Source: Ciborinia camelliae (Eukaryota; Ascomycota; Leotiomycetes; Helotiales; Sclerotiniaceae). Taken from it: a stretch of 64,000 bases of DNA. Below are positions 34,343 through 47,150 of this stretch, piece by piece (positions within the stretch are counted from its first letter, which is position 1; every line of letters starts with the position of its first letter). The notes beneath the pieces are model-generated. The model had not been told where the DNA came from and searched no databases. It worked only from the letters and a program-made list of their open reading frames with translations. The stretch spans positions 453,501-517,500 of the forward strand of contig JANPYM010000008.1 of assembly GCA_025890175.1 (NCBI GenBank), given 5' to 3'. A program made the position numbers and the translations under genes.

Positions 34343-36328
34343 CTAAGTCATATAATATTTTGGTCCCCCTGAACCTTCCGGGACACTCCAATTGATATCC
34401 TGATCCGGCACCTTGATATCACATGTTTTACAATGAATGCAACTAGGAAGAGCGGTTAGTAATGAACGTAACAAATGAAGGGGCAAAACTTACTTTTGCG
34501 CATTAATCTGAAACCTCACTCCAATATCCTTCGTTGGATCCTCAACATATTCATACACGCCAGCCGGGCAAAACCTGTTCTCAATACCCTTGTATTTGGG
34601 ATATTCCATCTCCGCATGCTTATCCCAATCCTTGACCTGCAAATGAACTGGTTGGTCCTCCTCATGATTTGTGCCGGTGCGACTAACACTGGTCAAAATG
34701 TCGAATGAGATTTTTCCATCAGGTTTCTCATATTCGATCTTTGGACATTGGTCGGCAAGTTTGGTAGCTGCGGCATCGGTAGATTTGTGTTTTAATGTCC
34801 AAGGAACTCTGCCCTTGAGAACATAGGCTTCCAGTCCAGAGTACATAATACCACCGTAGAGTTTTAGTGGGGAATGGAATGATGGCCGCATGTTTCGGAC
34901 CTCTTTTAATTCTTTCCAGATGTATGATTTTCGTAATGAATCTTCATAATCATATAGGAATACAGACCCCTCGTCATTCTTCTCTAAAGCGGTCCACGTT
35001 GCCTCTGCAGCGAGCATTCCGGATTTCATGGCTGTATGGGTACCCTTGATTTTTGGCACGTTGAGAAATCCTGCAGTATCACCAATCAAGGCTCCACCAG
35101 GGAATGCGCACTTCGGTATCGATTGGAATCCTCCTTCATTGAGAGCTCGAGCTCCGTAAGATATGCATTTGCCACCTTCCAAGACATCTTTGTAAAGAGG
35201 ATGATGCTTCATCTTCTGGAATTCTTGATATGGGGACATCCAAGGATTTGGATAATCAAGTCCAACAACAAGTCCTATGCTCACTAGATTGTCACCAAAA
35301 TGATACATCCAGCCACCACCGTAAGTGTCTGCTGGGAGAGGATAGCCCAAGGAGTGAACGACTTGGCCCTTCTTAAACTTTTCCGGTTGAATTTCCCATA
35401 CTTCTTTTATGCCAAGACCATAAGTTTGTGGTTGACTATCTCTGCGAAGATCGAATTTTTTGATGACTTGCTTTGTAAGACTTCCATGACAACCTTCTGC
35501 AAAAAGGGTTATTCTTGCATGGAATTCCATTCCTCTTTCGAAGTTATCCTTGGGTTTGCCACTTCTGGAAATGCCCAAATCGTTGGTGGCGACACCTTTG
35601 ACTGATCCGTCCGCCGCATATAATACTTCTGCACCTGCAAATCCTGGATATACTTCAACTCCAACCTCCTCTGCTCTTTCGCCAAGCCATTTTGTGAATT
35701 CATTAAGACTGACGATATAATTCCCGTGGTTGTTCATCTGCGGCGGGGCAGGTATTGGAATCGAACTACCTTTCGTAAGGAATCGCATCTTATCGCCTGA
35801 GACGGGAGTAACATTTTCGAATTTATTCTCATTATCCTCAGCCAGCCAATCCGGGAACAATTCATTGATCGCCGTAGGTTCAATGACCGCCCCAGAAAGT
35901 ATATGTGCCCCAATCTCACCCGCCTTCTCCAAAAGTATCACACGGAAATCTTCATTTCCTGCCTCAGTTGCAAGTTGCTTTAGTCGAATGGCGGCACTTA
36001 ACCCGGAAGGCCCTGGTAATGTTAGTGAAATCCCTTTGCATGTGATAATATTCTTACCTCCTCCAACTATACATACATCGACCTCATCGGAATCCCTCTC
36101 CACCGATTTTGGATCGAAATCATCGCTTACATCTGCCAATTGACGGGGAACAGTAAAAGAGAAAGCACGTCGTTGACCAGCTATTGGTGATGAGGCAATG
36201 CGGGGCCGCGATGTGGGATGAGTGAAGGATTGCGAAAGAATTCTTGGACATTGAATGGCAATCCTTAAAGCATTTTGTCGCGCGACGTTACGCTGCAGAC
36301 ATGCTGTAACAGCCCTTGAAGAAGACAT
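34343..36328 (-). CDS. ETFDH: electron-transfer flavoprotein:ubiquinone oxidoreductase, mitochondrial
   Basis: Passes electrons from electron-transfer flavoprotein (fed by fatty-acid and branched-chain amino-acid dehydrogenases) to ubiquinone at the inner mitochondrial membrane. Exons on minus: 36328-36058, 36012-34494, 34442-34343; introns of 45 and 51 nt have GTAAG donors and CTAAC sites. The protein is 629 aa, usual for the family. The start is the ATG at 36328; the longer frame begins with GTG. The Arg/Ser-rich N terminus fits a mitochondrial presequence. The FAD-binding [11 protein letters not shown] is rebuilt only when intron 1 is removed. The [4Fe-4S] cysteines C572, C598, C601 and C604 ([13 protein letters not shown]) are complete only when the last exon is joined. 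No lesions are seen. Confidence 0.96.
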
Positions 36329-38063
36329 AACTACCGGTATTGTCACCTCATATCAATTGATGATGTTATTCAAAGTGCAATTGTTTGCCCTCGTGAACTT
36401 CGAATGTGAATGCGTCAGAGTTCAGGAAATCTTCAAAGCTTCCAAGGTCCAGGTTCTCGTCTCGGCAATACGTAAAGCTGGAACCCGGGCCAATCAGGTG
36501 TCATCCGAATCAAAGCCATTTTCGACTGAATGAATGAATGAATGCAGGATTTGGAATTGTTCAACAACATTCATATTCATTCATATCTAATATCATCACG
36601 AAAGCGACGACATGTTTTCGTTGCAGGAGTCAGATAGATGAATGTCTTGGCTATTTGAAGTGAAATATTTGGTAATCTGGTTGATGCGATAAGGTAAGGT
36701 TGCATTGTGTAGGTATTATTAATTATTATTATTGGTAACAAACGAATATTATCTATCATCGGAAGCAGATCAGCGGAGTTGCAAACGGATCACGCCGCCT
36801 CATCACGAATTGAAAACATCTCCATTATCAGTACTGTCTAAGAGTTCATTTTCCCGAACTGTACGGAGTAGAGGAGCAATCCCCATATCTTGGCTGGAAT
36901 ATCACTCATACCAAGACTATATGATTACTCAAATACTTCTTTGCATGGTTATGGTTATGGTTATCACCCGCGATACTATATATACCTGTGGAAACGGTTG
37001 TGATGAAGAAATGCTATTCCGATGAGAGATTTAATCACTTACAACCGAACCTTTAACCGACTGATCATTTCTCATTCAATTTCCACATCTACGCAAGCGC
37101 CTGTCAAAGAATCTATGCCAAAGAGCCTTTCCTCAAGACTAGGGATGAAGCTTGTTTCATTCATCGGATGATGCCAAGCGATTGAATATGATACAGTTGA
37201 TATCTCTCGAAATAGCACATTCGATACTGTACTACTATTGCTGGGGTTCTGGGGTTACGCACGGTAGGTATCTTACACTTCCGATGATTTTTGCTGGGAT
37301 TTACCCATTGTACAAGCATTTGACGCCTCCCCCCTTCTTCGTTTGAGGTTATAGCCGAATTGGTTTAATCGTCGTTTGAGCCCCCTGTTCTATACACAAC
37401 CGAGCCCTGAAATGCCTTCATTCGGTGCGCTTGTCTACACCAATTTCATTCCATTCCTACAAAATATTCATAACTTTTGGTTTCGAAGATACCACACCTG
37501 AGACAATTGATGCTTAAGAAAGCTTATGCTTTATCCTGAACTATACTTCGGACCAGTTTCTTAGAACTCTTCACAGATCACTCCCCGGGGCGTAGAAAGC
37601 GGAGAAAATCCATTTCTTTTATAGAATAAGATTTCTATCGGATATGATTTATTAGTTCCCCATAATGTTCTAGTTATGATGCCTTTCATGGTTCTTGCTT
37701 GGAAATTGATGCCATTTTAGGTATGATGTATAGTTTGATAGAATGTCATCCCATGGTTTCATGAAGTTCAGGTATCCATTATGATCTAGACCTAAGTCTC
37801 TCTTCAGCCATAGCTGTTGAACTTGGATATAAAAGAATCAAGAAGCCTCATTATTTGAGTCTCCATCCCATATCAATACTTCATTTCTTCTTGTTCATTT
37901 AATTCTTCCTTTCAATTCCATTCGTTCAAGAGGTCAGTTGACTCGGTTCAACCCAAAGCTTGAATCCTACTGACAATCTATAGCTGTGCTCTCTCTTTTC
38001 ATTTACCTTTAATATAGAATTTCGATCGGCTTGAGGCTCATCACCATACATACATATATCATC
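36329..38063. other. divergent intergenic region
   Basis: Upstream sequence of both ETFDH (minus) and the secreted-protein gene at 38064 (plus). Small ORFs here show no family features. TGAATGAATGAATGAATG stands at 36526-36543. A TATA box and possible leader intron near 37.83-37.98 kb are listed separately. Confidence 0.5.
37830..37837 (+). promoter_or_regulatory. TATA box of secreted-protein gene
   Basis: TATAAAAG stands 227 bp upstream of ATG 38064 (to the end of the box). The leader seems to contain an intron 37933-37983 (GTCAGT...CTGAC...TAG), which would shorten the spliced leader. Confidence 0.55.
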
Positions 38064-39038
38064 ATGAAGAACTTCGGATCCATCTTAGCATTCATTGCTA
38101 TCTCTGCCACACTCGTTTCTACTCGTGCTCTACCAGAAAGTGGGGATGATCTCATCGCTAGAGCACCAGTTCCAAATGGTTAGTCAAGAATGATAGTTAT
38201 GGAGACGAACGAAGACTAATGGGATTAGTATTGGAGTTCTATGCTCGATCACTAAAGAACAAGCACAAGGACGGTGCCGATTCTGGTGCTGATACTGCGG
38301 GTCAGTCATTACTCTGTTGCTTTATGCGTTTTCATAACATTGACTTCTTCCAGCAAATGCAACTGAAGCCAACGCTTCCCCAAAGAAAAAGGCAAAGGGA
38401 ACTGGGACTGTCGGTGCCGGCGCCGCTGCTTCGACCGGAACTGGGAAGAAAGGCAAGGGCAACAAGGTTCGTCTCATCATAGACTATTTATATATATATA
38501 TATATATATCTCTCACAATACTAACTTATACCAGGGAAGTGCAAAGGGAACCGGAGGAGCCGCGAAAGCTACCGGAGCCCAAGTCGCAGGTGCTGCTTCT
38601 ACTGGAACTGCAAAGAAAGGCAATGGCAACAAGGTTCGTCTCATCATAGCTTATTTATTTATATTTGACAATACTGACTTATACTAGGGAGGTGCCAAAG
38701 GAGCCGAAGGAGCCGCAAAAGCCACAGGAGCCCAAGTAGCAGCCGCTGCATCCACCGGAACCGCATCCACCGGAAAGAAGGGCAAGGGTAGTGCGGACGC
38801 CGCTTCGGCCGAAGCCAGCACCGCAGACCAATCCATCGCCTCTAAAGCTGAAGACAAAGTCATCTCGCTCCGTCTCCGAGATCTTCCCATTCTCGAAGCA
38901 CGAAAGAAGAATAAGAACGGTACGGCTACTGCCACTGGTGCTGCTGGGGCTAAAAAGCCTGCGACTACGGGAACGGCGGGAAAGAAGGGAGATCAATCTA
39001 AGGGGGCTACGAAGGTCGCTTTGCTGGGGCTAATTTAG
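38064..39038 (+). CDS. secreted Ala/Gly/Lys-rich protein with duplicated exons, 249 aa
   Basis: Exons 38064-38178, 38229-38300, 38354-38466, 38535-38633 and 38688-39038; all junctions keep frame. The N terminus MKNFGSILAFIAISATLVSTRALP is a clear signal peptide. The mature protein is Ala/Gly/Thr/Lys-rich (KATGAQVA, STGT.KKG), resembling no family I know. Exons 3-5 and introns 3-4 are a tandem duplication: both introns start GTTCGTCTCATCATAG and the exons encode near-identical blocks ending KKG(K/N)GNK. Exon 5 ends LLGLI at TAG, but the +2 frame continues GANLATAAVAFVVV to TGA, which looks like a GPI-anchor tail. Either an unseen intron restores it or a frameshift removed it. A role in the cell wall or as an effector is only a guess. 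Confidence 0.75.
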
Positions 39039-40538
39039 CTACTGCTGCCGTTGCCTTTGTGGTTGTTTGAGTGCGCTATTCTGTCTGCAGTTGAAGTTGG
39101 CGCGTTTGGTTGGTTTGTGCGGGTCTGGTCTCATTTGGTTTGGGATGGAGTATATAGGGTTGGATTAAATGGTTTGATACCAGATTAGATTGATGGTCCG
39201 GGTGTATGGGTTGGATAATCAATTCATAGGACCGATTCGGATAAAAAGCAATTTTAATGAAGATTTCCTTGCTCTGTGTTAGGAACCGGTGATCTACTAC
39301 CTATTGTTCCCTCCTTTTCATTACATAAACATAAAATCACACGATTACCAAATGGAAATCCACTCTTCAATTCTGCTGGAATCGTGATATCTCCCATATC
39401 TATTGTTGATTAAAAAATGACTTCTTATCATCTCTCTATAAACCTACCCTAAATTATCCTCTTCTAGTCAAAAAGTAGCTCCTCACATTTGCATGTCACG
39501 GTTACAGTTACAGTACTCCACAACTCTTAACTTTTAATCTTCAAGCACAAATTATACCATCTCGAAGATATTCTATCCACAAGACCAAACCTGATCATGA
39601 TAATACCTCACCATCCACCTCCATCATCAATGATTCGGTAGAAACCCCATCCCACAGTTCCCACGTGGGAAATCTTCTACAAACCCATTACTTGGTCTGA
39701 AAATTCCACCTCCAACTTTCCATTCCCGCTTCCAAAACCTTTACAGGGGGGTTTCGCTTCAATGCGATTTTCCTATCTTTTATAGTTAGTTCACTTATCT
39801 TGTAAAATAATTTACTCGGATCTATAACCTCAATGAATAGCCGTGAGTTTCGGTGCCGACGATGTCCTGATTGCTGGTATATTTTCTTGTCACTATCGAG
39901 ACTGTTTTCGGGATTTCTGCTCTTACCTATCGGTAGGTTTTTGGACTCTTCGCTTTCATTGAGTTTCAATTTCATACTGTCATCAACTTTCTATGTCCTA
40001 TTACGACGTAAGTGGAAAGTACAGCAGAAATCTTCGAGGCGATTAACCACACCATCACATCTGATAATTTGGTCTGGATAATGATGAGGCATGGGGAGTG
40101 CTTTGTCAACCTACCCTAAATACTGATTGCCATAAGCTTGGTTTAGTGATGTTTAGTGAACAACTTGTTGGTTTCTTGGAGCCTTTAGATGTGTTTTTAT
40201 ACTCACTAGTCATGATGAAATCCACACTAGTTAGCTATCTCAGTTCACTCATAGTTCTATCAAGAATAGGTAGTGAAAAGCGCCAAGATGGCGGAACCTA
40301 TGGTCTCCTGATGTTTTTCTGCTGTGTTTGTCTCGGGATGTTAGAATGAATACCTAGGTTTAACTTTCTCCGCCTTATGTTTGGTATATCGATTGTAAGC
40401 AATGAGCTGGGGAGTTATTCACTAGATAGGCCAGTCATGGGAACTGGGAAATCCATGGATTCGATGCATCTGGCTTGGTAGGTACCTATATAAACAACTA
40501 TTTCTTCCAAACATCAAACCCTATCATAAAAACAAACT

Positions 40539-40739
40539 ATGGCAGAAGATCCTCATATGATTGAGATTCTAGCAGATTCACGAGATGCGACTCCTCTCTA
40601 GTCATGGATTTCGCATCCAGAAGTAGTAATTATGGGCTGGATTCTATTCTCATTTCTCTTCATTGTTATATTGTCGGTAAAGATAACATTACTGTCACAT
40701 TATCTTCTTATTATCATCCGAACTCTAGAGATTGAATAG
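40539..40739 (+). pseudogene. small membrane ORF interrupted by one in-frame TAG
   Basis: ATG at 40539 follows a CTATATAAAC TATA-like word by about 50 bp. The frame stops at TAG 40599-40601 (codon 21). It then stays open in the same frame for 45 more codons, encoding SWISHPEVVIMGWIL and a hydrophobic stretch FSFLFIVILS, to TAG at 40737. There is no GT upstream within the ORF to allow an intron around the stop. It could be a broken small membrane protein, readthrough, or chance. Confidence 0.3.
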
Positions 40740-41668
40740 CTATTATGATGAACTCCGGTACAGCCAAACTCCCATATCACAATCATCAGTGGTAACTCCA
40801 TGCCGAACCTATTGAGAATGTATTGCAAGCAGGCACTCCCTATCCTATTGTGCATTTCTGTTTAACTGTTCCAGTTACCTTTACAATACGTCGAATCTGG
40901 CGGTCTTTAAATAATACTCTGTAGATTATTCTCATCTTGTAAGCTCGCTTTTTCCAACTAGCATGTCATCACCTGTAGGTATCTGATTCACTTTACCCCG
41001 CGGCGTTCGGTCACACCACCGCATTCACTCCCGCGACTTCGGCCCAAAGATCGCCTTATATAAAGTCTCTTCATGGTGAGATCAATAATAATCTGCACAA
41101 AGTGACGTAGTACATGCACCAAGGAGAAAGTGGTGGTCTGGCAAATTATCAGCGGATTTGAGTACAGACTTGGTTTGGAATGTGATATTCACAGCGACAT
41201 CAGATATTAGGTAGTTGAGAGGATATCCAAAAATGAAATGGGACGTGAACCGTAACACACTGACAGCAAATATTGGATAGGTATAATATCATCTAATATC
41301 TCAGTTGAATATCACTGTCGTCGAACTCTAATACTTACATCTCAAATATCTACCATCTCGTCCCATTTCCTCAATCAGGACCTTCAATTGCAGAATCTAC
41401 ATCAATAACCTTGGAAGAGACAGAAGAGGGACTCACTATTCTAGGAGCGGGTGTTTCTCGAGCATGACAAGACATGGAAAAGCCTGTTATTGGTCAATTA
41501 GAACCTTGATCTATTGCACTCAATTGATTTCTCCCCTCTTTAAGTACCCATGTAGGTAGATCTCAAAAGGTGTGCTAAATGATCCATTCAATATGGTATG
41601 TCACACCCGTTAGCTTTTCCCCTCTTCCTCAATTCTTGCACCCATGTAACTAAACTATATTCACTTAC

Positions 41669-41873
41669 AGTCCAAACCTTGAGCTCAATCAGAAATGGAC
41701 GAGTGGGTCTCAAGTTTTCTACAAAAGCCTTCTCGTGGTCAGCTTTTGCGATACATAGGTAGTCAAACTTGAACAATTGCTCCCACAATACAAGATGTGC
41801 TTCAATGCATACTTTGTTTTTGTTAATCCGAAGTAGGTTTCTCTTCCGAAAAATAATGGAGTTTCCTGATTTT
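41669..41873 (-). pseudogene. exon-like open fragment without start
   Basis: An open minus-strand stretch of about 68 codons reads like real protein (FRKRNLLRINK, WEQLFKFDYLCIAKADHEKAF, RPFLIELKVWT). It ends at a good GTAAGT donor, followed by a GCTAAC branch word and TTTAG near 41580. No in-frame ATG or convincing upstream exon was found. An overlapping frame (+1) is open too. It may be an exon of a decayed gene. Confidence 0.3.
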
Positions 41874-42196
41874 CATAAAACATTGCCTAAAAAAGGGTAA
41901 TTGCCAGATTCTCCTGCGACATGGTTGCTGTCGTTTTATTCTTTATTCTTCATTCATTATCACTGCTTCCCGAAGAGACGACTAATTATGCCAACACCGT
42001 ACTAAATTATCAAGCGGAAGTTGCTGGGCCCAGAGTCGGAATTTTGGATCATGAGAATATTAGCCAGTGGTAATAAAATAACAATATATTTCAACTTATT
42101 CGGTTGAAGAAGAAACAAGAGGCAGTTACCTAGTAATACACCCAGGAAATATACTTTTCATACCCTTCCCATCATTCAAAGTTAACCTACATTTCA

Positions 42197-42748
42197 TTAT
42201 CTCACGAGAAGCCTCCTCCTTTCGTCCCACATATTGTCTCTTTCTTGATTTAGTCCTACATTCACTAGTAGTTTACAGGTTTCTACAAAGAGCTCCTCCA
42301 TATGGTTATCTATAAATTGAGCCCTCTGTTCTAAACTCCAGTCTCTATCATGAAGAATGGGAAAGAGAATATTTGGAACCAAGGAGTGTGGTCTTCTACC
42401 AGCTACTTTACAATGTCCACCAAGTATCTGATGTTCAATGGCCATGGCGCACTCTTTTATTCTGCGGAGCTTTGTCTCCCTATGAAAGCATTCCTCATTG
42501 TTAAAAACTATTGCCACTGTCGCAGGTATCAATATTAATCGCAATATGATATCGTTTTCAACTCGGCATTTTAAAACCTGGATTCTGGTTTTATACTCTT
42601 CCAAATGATACCTCGACCCCGTCGGTAACAGCCTTTCTTGGCTCAAACGAGCCTTATTTTCCCTGAACTCTGTGGGTATTTGTATTTCTGATCCTCGTCG
42701 TTGCAGGTTAAATACCTCTTTTATAAGTAACTCACGATATCCTACCAC
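42197..42748 (-). CDS. hypothetical ORF, 5' end unresolved, about 183 aa
   Basis: A long open frame ends in TAA at 42197. It is rich in Arg, Glu and Leu, with segments such as SQERLLPTGSRYHLEEYKTR and WSLEQRAQFIDNHMEELFVE that look like genuine helical protein. Its first codon is GTG. Just upstream stands TAG, which could equally be an intron acceptor; an ATGGAACTAG/GTAAGT further up would be a start plus donor but gives the wrong phase. So it is either the last exon of a gene whose start I cannot place or a pseudogene. No domain is recognised. Confidence 0.4.
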   Translation of the reverse strand: MVGYRELLIKEVFNLQRRGSEIQIPTEFRENKARLSQERLLPTGSRYHLEEYKTRIQVLKCRVENDIILRLILIPATVAIVFNNEECFHRETKLRRIKECAMAIEHQILGGHCKVAGRRPHSLVPNILFPILHDRDWSLEQRAQFIDNHMEELFVETCKLLVNVGLNQERDNMWDERRRLLVR

Positions 42749-45586
42749 TTTGCCTCTACCAAGCTACCTACTAACCCACTACATTCACTTCATTCATTCC
42801 TTTCATTCCACTTACCTAGTTCCATTGCTCAACCTTCTAAACTCCTCTTTGGCCTTACTATAGAACATCTCTAATCCGATGAATAATTACTTCTTTTCCT
42901 CTCATGGAGAGGAATGGAGGAGAAAGGTATAGGTGGCTAATGAGACTGCAAGAACTTTTCAGGTTCAATGATCTTGCTGTTAATGGTGGTATTCTCGACC
43001 AGTTAATTTTCATCGTATGGAAATATACCAAAACTATCATCGAGAATAGAATAAAATCAGGCGAGAATAGCAATTTTTATCGTCTTGAATTTTGACATAT
43101 CTACTGTTATCTTCATATCAAAGTTCTGTTCGCCATTTGGGGGGCACCATTCATAATCTGGAAATATTCTTCGATATTCATTCAAGTCCAAAAACCGAAC
43201 AATAGTCAAAGTGAACACACAACTTTGCCCTTCGCGCCTTTACATATCTCTTGGACTTGGACGTCTGATGCGGGAATACAGATCTAAGAGATCCTTATAT
43301 AGCAAAGGTAAGCAGGAAAGTACCCAAATCTCCAGCGAGCTTAATCAATTCACCATGTAAAGCGGAGACCCATCATCGTGCTTTACCATTCACAACTCCA
43401 CACAATCAATCTATTCGAAGGAAAGGTACAATTAACAGCTAGCATATCACTCCCCAGGCCCTAGTATATAAGTTGTCATTACATTGAAAGTCTACGTATC
43501 CATCACAAAATTCCAAGATGATTCACAGCCCCCATGGTGTACTTGAGGTACTACAGAAAACGATCCTTTTTAACATCACTCGTTAGTGGAGATAGTATCG
43601 TCAAATTTTCATTCATCTTTCAATTAGTTTTTTACTGTCGTCAAGCTACACTCTGCTATCAACTAAAATCTCGCCCCATATCAGATCTCAAAACAGTCTC
43701 CAATCACTCACCTGCGAAGCCTCAAGCATATTTGTAGAACACAGAAACCCATTATCTTTTTGACGAAAGTTGTTTGAGTATTTACCTGAAGAGATCTCTT
43801 GGACACATACTACGTATGCATTTAAATAATGGCGTGAAAAACTTTTGGTCTCAGATATTCCTCGAGCCACCACAATGCCCGGGTGAATATATTTCCACCC
43901 CAGGTCTCAATTCCGTTACGCACCTCTGTCCACGTGCCAAAAAGTAGTATACTCGTAATTTAAGTTCTCAAGGAGTAGAATAAAAGAAGCTACCCCTCGG
44001 GCTACACCATCTCCAAGCAGATTGAGAGGAGCTAAAGTATCATCAACATTTTGGGAATTGACATCGTAGTCCCAGAGTGAAAAAAGTATGCATGTTCGTG
44101 CGCCGAGTTCATGGAGCAGTATAGATTCTCAACTAAGAGTCCTTTTGATCCTGGAAAGTAGCGACTGAAAAGTATCGACTGTCAAATCGAGTTCTGATTT
44201 ATTGCTATTTTTGTTGCCATTTAGACTGAGTTGAGTATCGATATCATTTGTTGTTACTTTCCCCAACCCCTCTGCCATAAATATCGATTTATTCTTGCAA
44301 ATCTCGGACCCATCTAAAAACATATACCACCTCTGATACGATTTCATTCTAGAAGATTTTCAATATCAATTCATCTCTCCATTGACATTGTCCCCCTTAC
44401 CTACCACCTGGTGGTTGACCTGAGTCTTGAAATAGTCTGCAAAGTAAGCCACGAAACCATCTTTATATACCCAGTTGACGAGACGTAAATTATATACCTG
44501 AGGTCAAAGATTATTCGCCATCTCTTGAGCTATCACAGGAATTTCCCCAAGTCCCGAATCAAATCATCTCACCATATCCACAAACCAATGCAACCCCCGG
44601 ATCCCGCAAAACTGACCTTCTCCCTATAAAACTAACATTTCTCCCAGCATAATCACTATTCCTCAAAGCTACCAGTGCCCCAAGACGATAGGAGATATGA
44701 TAGGGGTCAACATGTTTCAATTCAACTACCTATTCGGAGTGCTATTCGGAGTACAATTCACCCCCAGCTCCCATCCTGTACGCTCCAAGTAAGAGTATCA
44801 TTATACCTTGCTTTTTTGCTAGCCACAAGCCATTGATCATCGTCATTATCCCAAACGGTATTATCTTTGGCTGTCTATTTTTGATTATCACCGATGCGAA
44901 ATTGCATCTATCTCTACATTGATTGACCTATTTTAAATATTGATGGGTGTAAGTCATTTTTAGACGTTGAATCAACAACAGCATCCTCAAGACCTTGGGC
45001 AGCCATGTTGACTGGTCTCAATAGTCATGATATTTTGAATCCTTTCCTAGGAAAAAGTGTGTACATACCTACCCACTCCCGAATAACTTGTCATCGATAA
45101 ACGTGACCTAAAACGTGATCTAAAACGTGACCCCGGTATGATTCACCAAAGATACTTACTTACCATCATTTCGAGTAATCGATGATGCATCATTCCATGT
45201 AAGGCTCGACTTTGATCCTCTTCCTGTGCTTCTTCCCTCCCCATCCACAACACTTCACAAATCTCAACACATCTTCAGAGATTCTCAACTTTAGCCTATT
45301 TCGCTCCACGCACAAACAATACACTACCGGGACAGAGAGGTAAAGGCACTCAACTCCTGCACCTTGCCTTCGAATTATTTGTACGTGTTGCGCGATAGAG
45401 AATAGTTCAAATCTTTACTGACTGACACAGGCTACCTGCCGAGATTCAGAAACCGATGACATCAAACCCCATCAACCACCCGTTATCTTAAAACACCTTA
45501 AACACTCCCTGCTCACCAAAAATCCCTCAAACCAGTCCCAACAACAAAAAGCAGCCATAACGCCGCTTCCCCAGCCCGCGAACACG

Positions 45587-46297
45587 ATGGCCGAAATTCA
45601 TCAGACGACAAATGATTCAATTCATACCCCGTCCGAACCACAGCATACAGAGGAGGTCATGGAAATTATACATTTCACAAATCCAACGTATATTAGGACC
45701 ACTGAAGGCAGTTGTTTCAAATGTCCTACAGGCAGTGAAATGGTACCGAAATGGCTTTACTTCCAGAAACTGGAGTTCAGAACTTCAAGCAGCGGTAAAC
45801 TCCATGTTGCTCTTCCCCAGAACTTTGTCGATTTTATTTTTCGATCTAGAAATGCCAGAGATCAAATACACCCCGAAGATTCCACTACAGCCAAAGGTCC
45901 CGGCGTGAAACGGGAATTTGAGACACTAGACAAGATTGAATGCCGGGATTCTGAGGAGTCATCTCAGGTCCAGTGGAACCACGCTCCGGATGGTTTTCGG
46001 TATGTCGAGGTTCCACAGGATTGCATTAGAGAGGATCGCTATCAGAAACTGAAGGGAGAGGCTAGATATGTTCCCCAGTTTGAGGATTGTTTCATCACAT
46101 TCATGATAATTCCCACCGGAGGCTTGACACGTACCCATAAAATCAGAGAATTAGTGATCCGAGGGGATGATACCCCCGAAGATCTAGTCATCTGGTACAA
46201 GGATGAGAATTTCAAGATTCCAGACGGGTCATCCCGATCAGTGTATTATGTGGTATTTCTAGCGTTGGTAGTCGGTTTGGTGGCTAGAAAATTGTAG
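45587..46297 (+). CDS. uncharacterised tail-anchored protein, 236 aa
   Basis: Single exon from ATG 45587. The body is soluble-looking and Glu/Asp-rich with no recognised domain. Residues 218-236 (SVYYVVFLALVVGLVARKL) form one C-terminal hydrophobic helix ending in Arg-Lys, the layout of a tail-anchored membrane protein (ER or mitochondrial outer membrane). There is no N-terminal signal. It is related to the protein at 61856-62635: KLHVALPQNFVDFI against KIYIALPKSFTDWI, preceded in both by WLYF/KLYF, and FETLDKI against FEPVDRI. The two lie 16 kb apart on opposite strands. Function unknown. Confidence 0.75.
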   Translation: MAEIHQTTNDSIHTPSEPQHTEEVMEIIHFTNPTYIRTTEGSCFKCPTGSEMVPKWLYFQKLEFRTSSSGKLHVALPQNFVDFIFRSRNARDQIHPEDSTTAKGPGVKREFETLDKIECRDSEESSQVQWNHAPDGFRYVEVPQDCIREDRYQKLKGEARYVPQFEDCFITFMIIPTGGLTRTHKIRELVIRGDDTPEDLVIWYKDENFKIPDGSSRSVYYVVFLALVVGLVARKL

Positions 46298-47150
46298 CAT
46301 GGTTCAAAGGTTGATGGATTGAATTAACAAATGCTAAGGAATCTCTTTACGAATAAACCCCCGCGTTGACGTTCTACCCTTTATACAAATTACAAACCGT
46401 GAATGCTTGAGACGTGATGCAGAGCTAAAGCCAGCTGTGAAATTAATAGCAGAGAAGCCTGCTACATACTTTTTGCACACTGACAGCGCCGTAGAATGCC
46501 AATAACTAGATTGATCAGAGAAATTAGAGCCTGATAATGGGGATAGTGAAGATGGGATCAAGGACATATGGCAGAGAATGCGATATACCTTAACAAATGC
46601 AACTTTGCATGTTCAGTGTTGCATCTAGAACTTCTAGTCAAATAATTACTGGCCTTACAGAAATGTCAAAAAGAAATGCAGACTTCGTCCCATATTTGCA
46701 GGTATTAAATGCGACAAAGGGATTCGAGGGGGCATATATAAATACATACAGTAATGGTTTTACAGAACGCCCCCGAAGACATCAATCCAATGTTACCATA
46801 TTTATCCTGTCCCTCAGTAATTCATCACCGGAGATCAAAATGAAGTTAAGTTGGTGCGATAAACTTTTAATTAAATTGCACGTTGGGCAAAAATATAAAA
46901 TCAAGAAAACCTATGGTGAAGGCATGGAAGAGTTTCCCTGATGAAGTGGGAAAGATCTTGGCGGCTCCGCTCCGCTCCGCCGATGTGATGTGTGATTAGC
47001 GTCTCGGCGAGTTTTACCGACCAGACTCTCAGATCAATCAAGCAACCTCATCATCGCAAACACCAATTCAACAATCCCAACCACTCCCTCGTTGTATTTC
47101 CAACCGTCATATCACAACTCCTCCTCCCAATTATCGCGAGTCTATCGAAA
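46298..47150. other. intergenic
   Basis: No credible gene; a 114-codon plus frame at 46597-46941 has no family features. GGCTCCGCTCCGCTCCGCC at 46962-46981 is a short G+C-rich repeat in the promoter of the complex I gene. Confidence 0.5.

Larger units (their letters stand above)
39039..45586. other. gene-poor 6.5 kb with doubtful ORFs
   Basis: No recognised family. Three weak candidates are listed separately (40539, 41669, 42197). Other frames (39688-40349, 42858-43095, 43534-43873, 44129-44347) are short and unsupported. The many starts without clear exons suggest decayed genes or non-coding DNA. Confidence 0.5.

Noticed and set aside
44129..44347. 72-codon minus ORF
   Set aside because: ATG-started and Asn/Lys/Ser-rich, but without family features or neighbouring exons.
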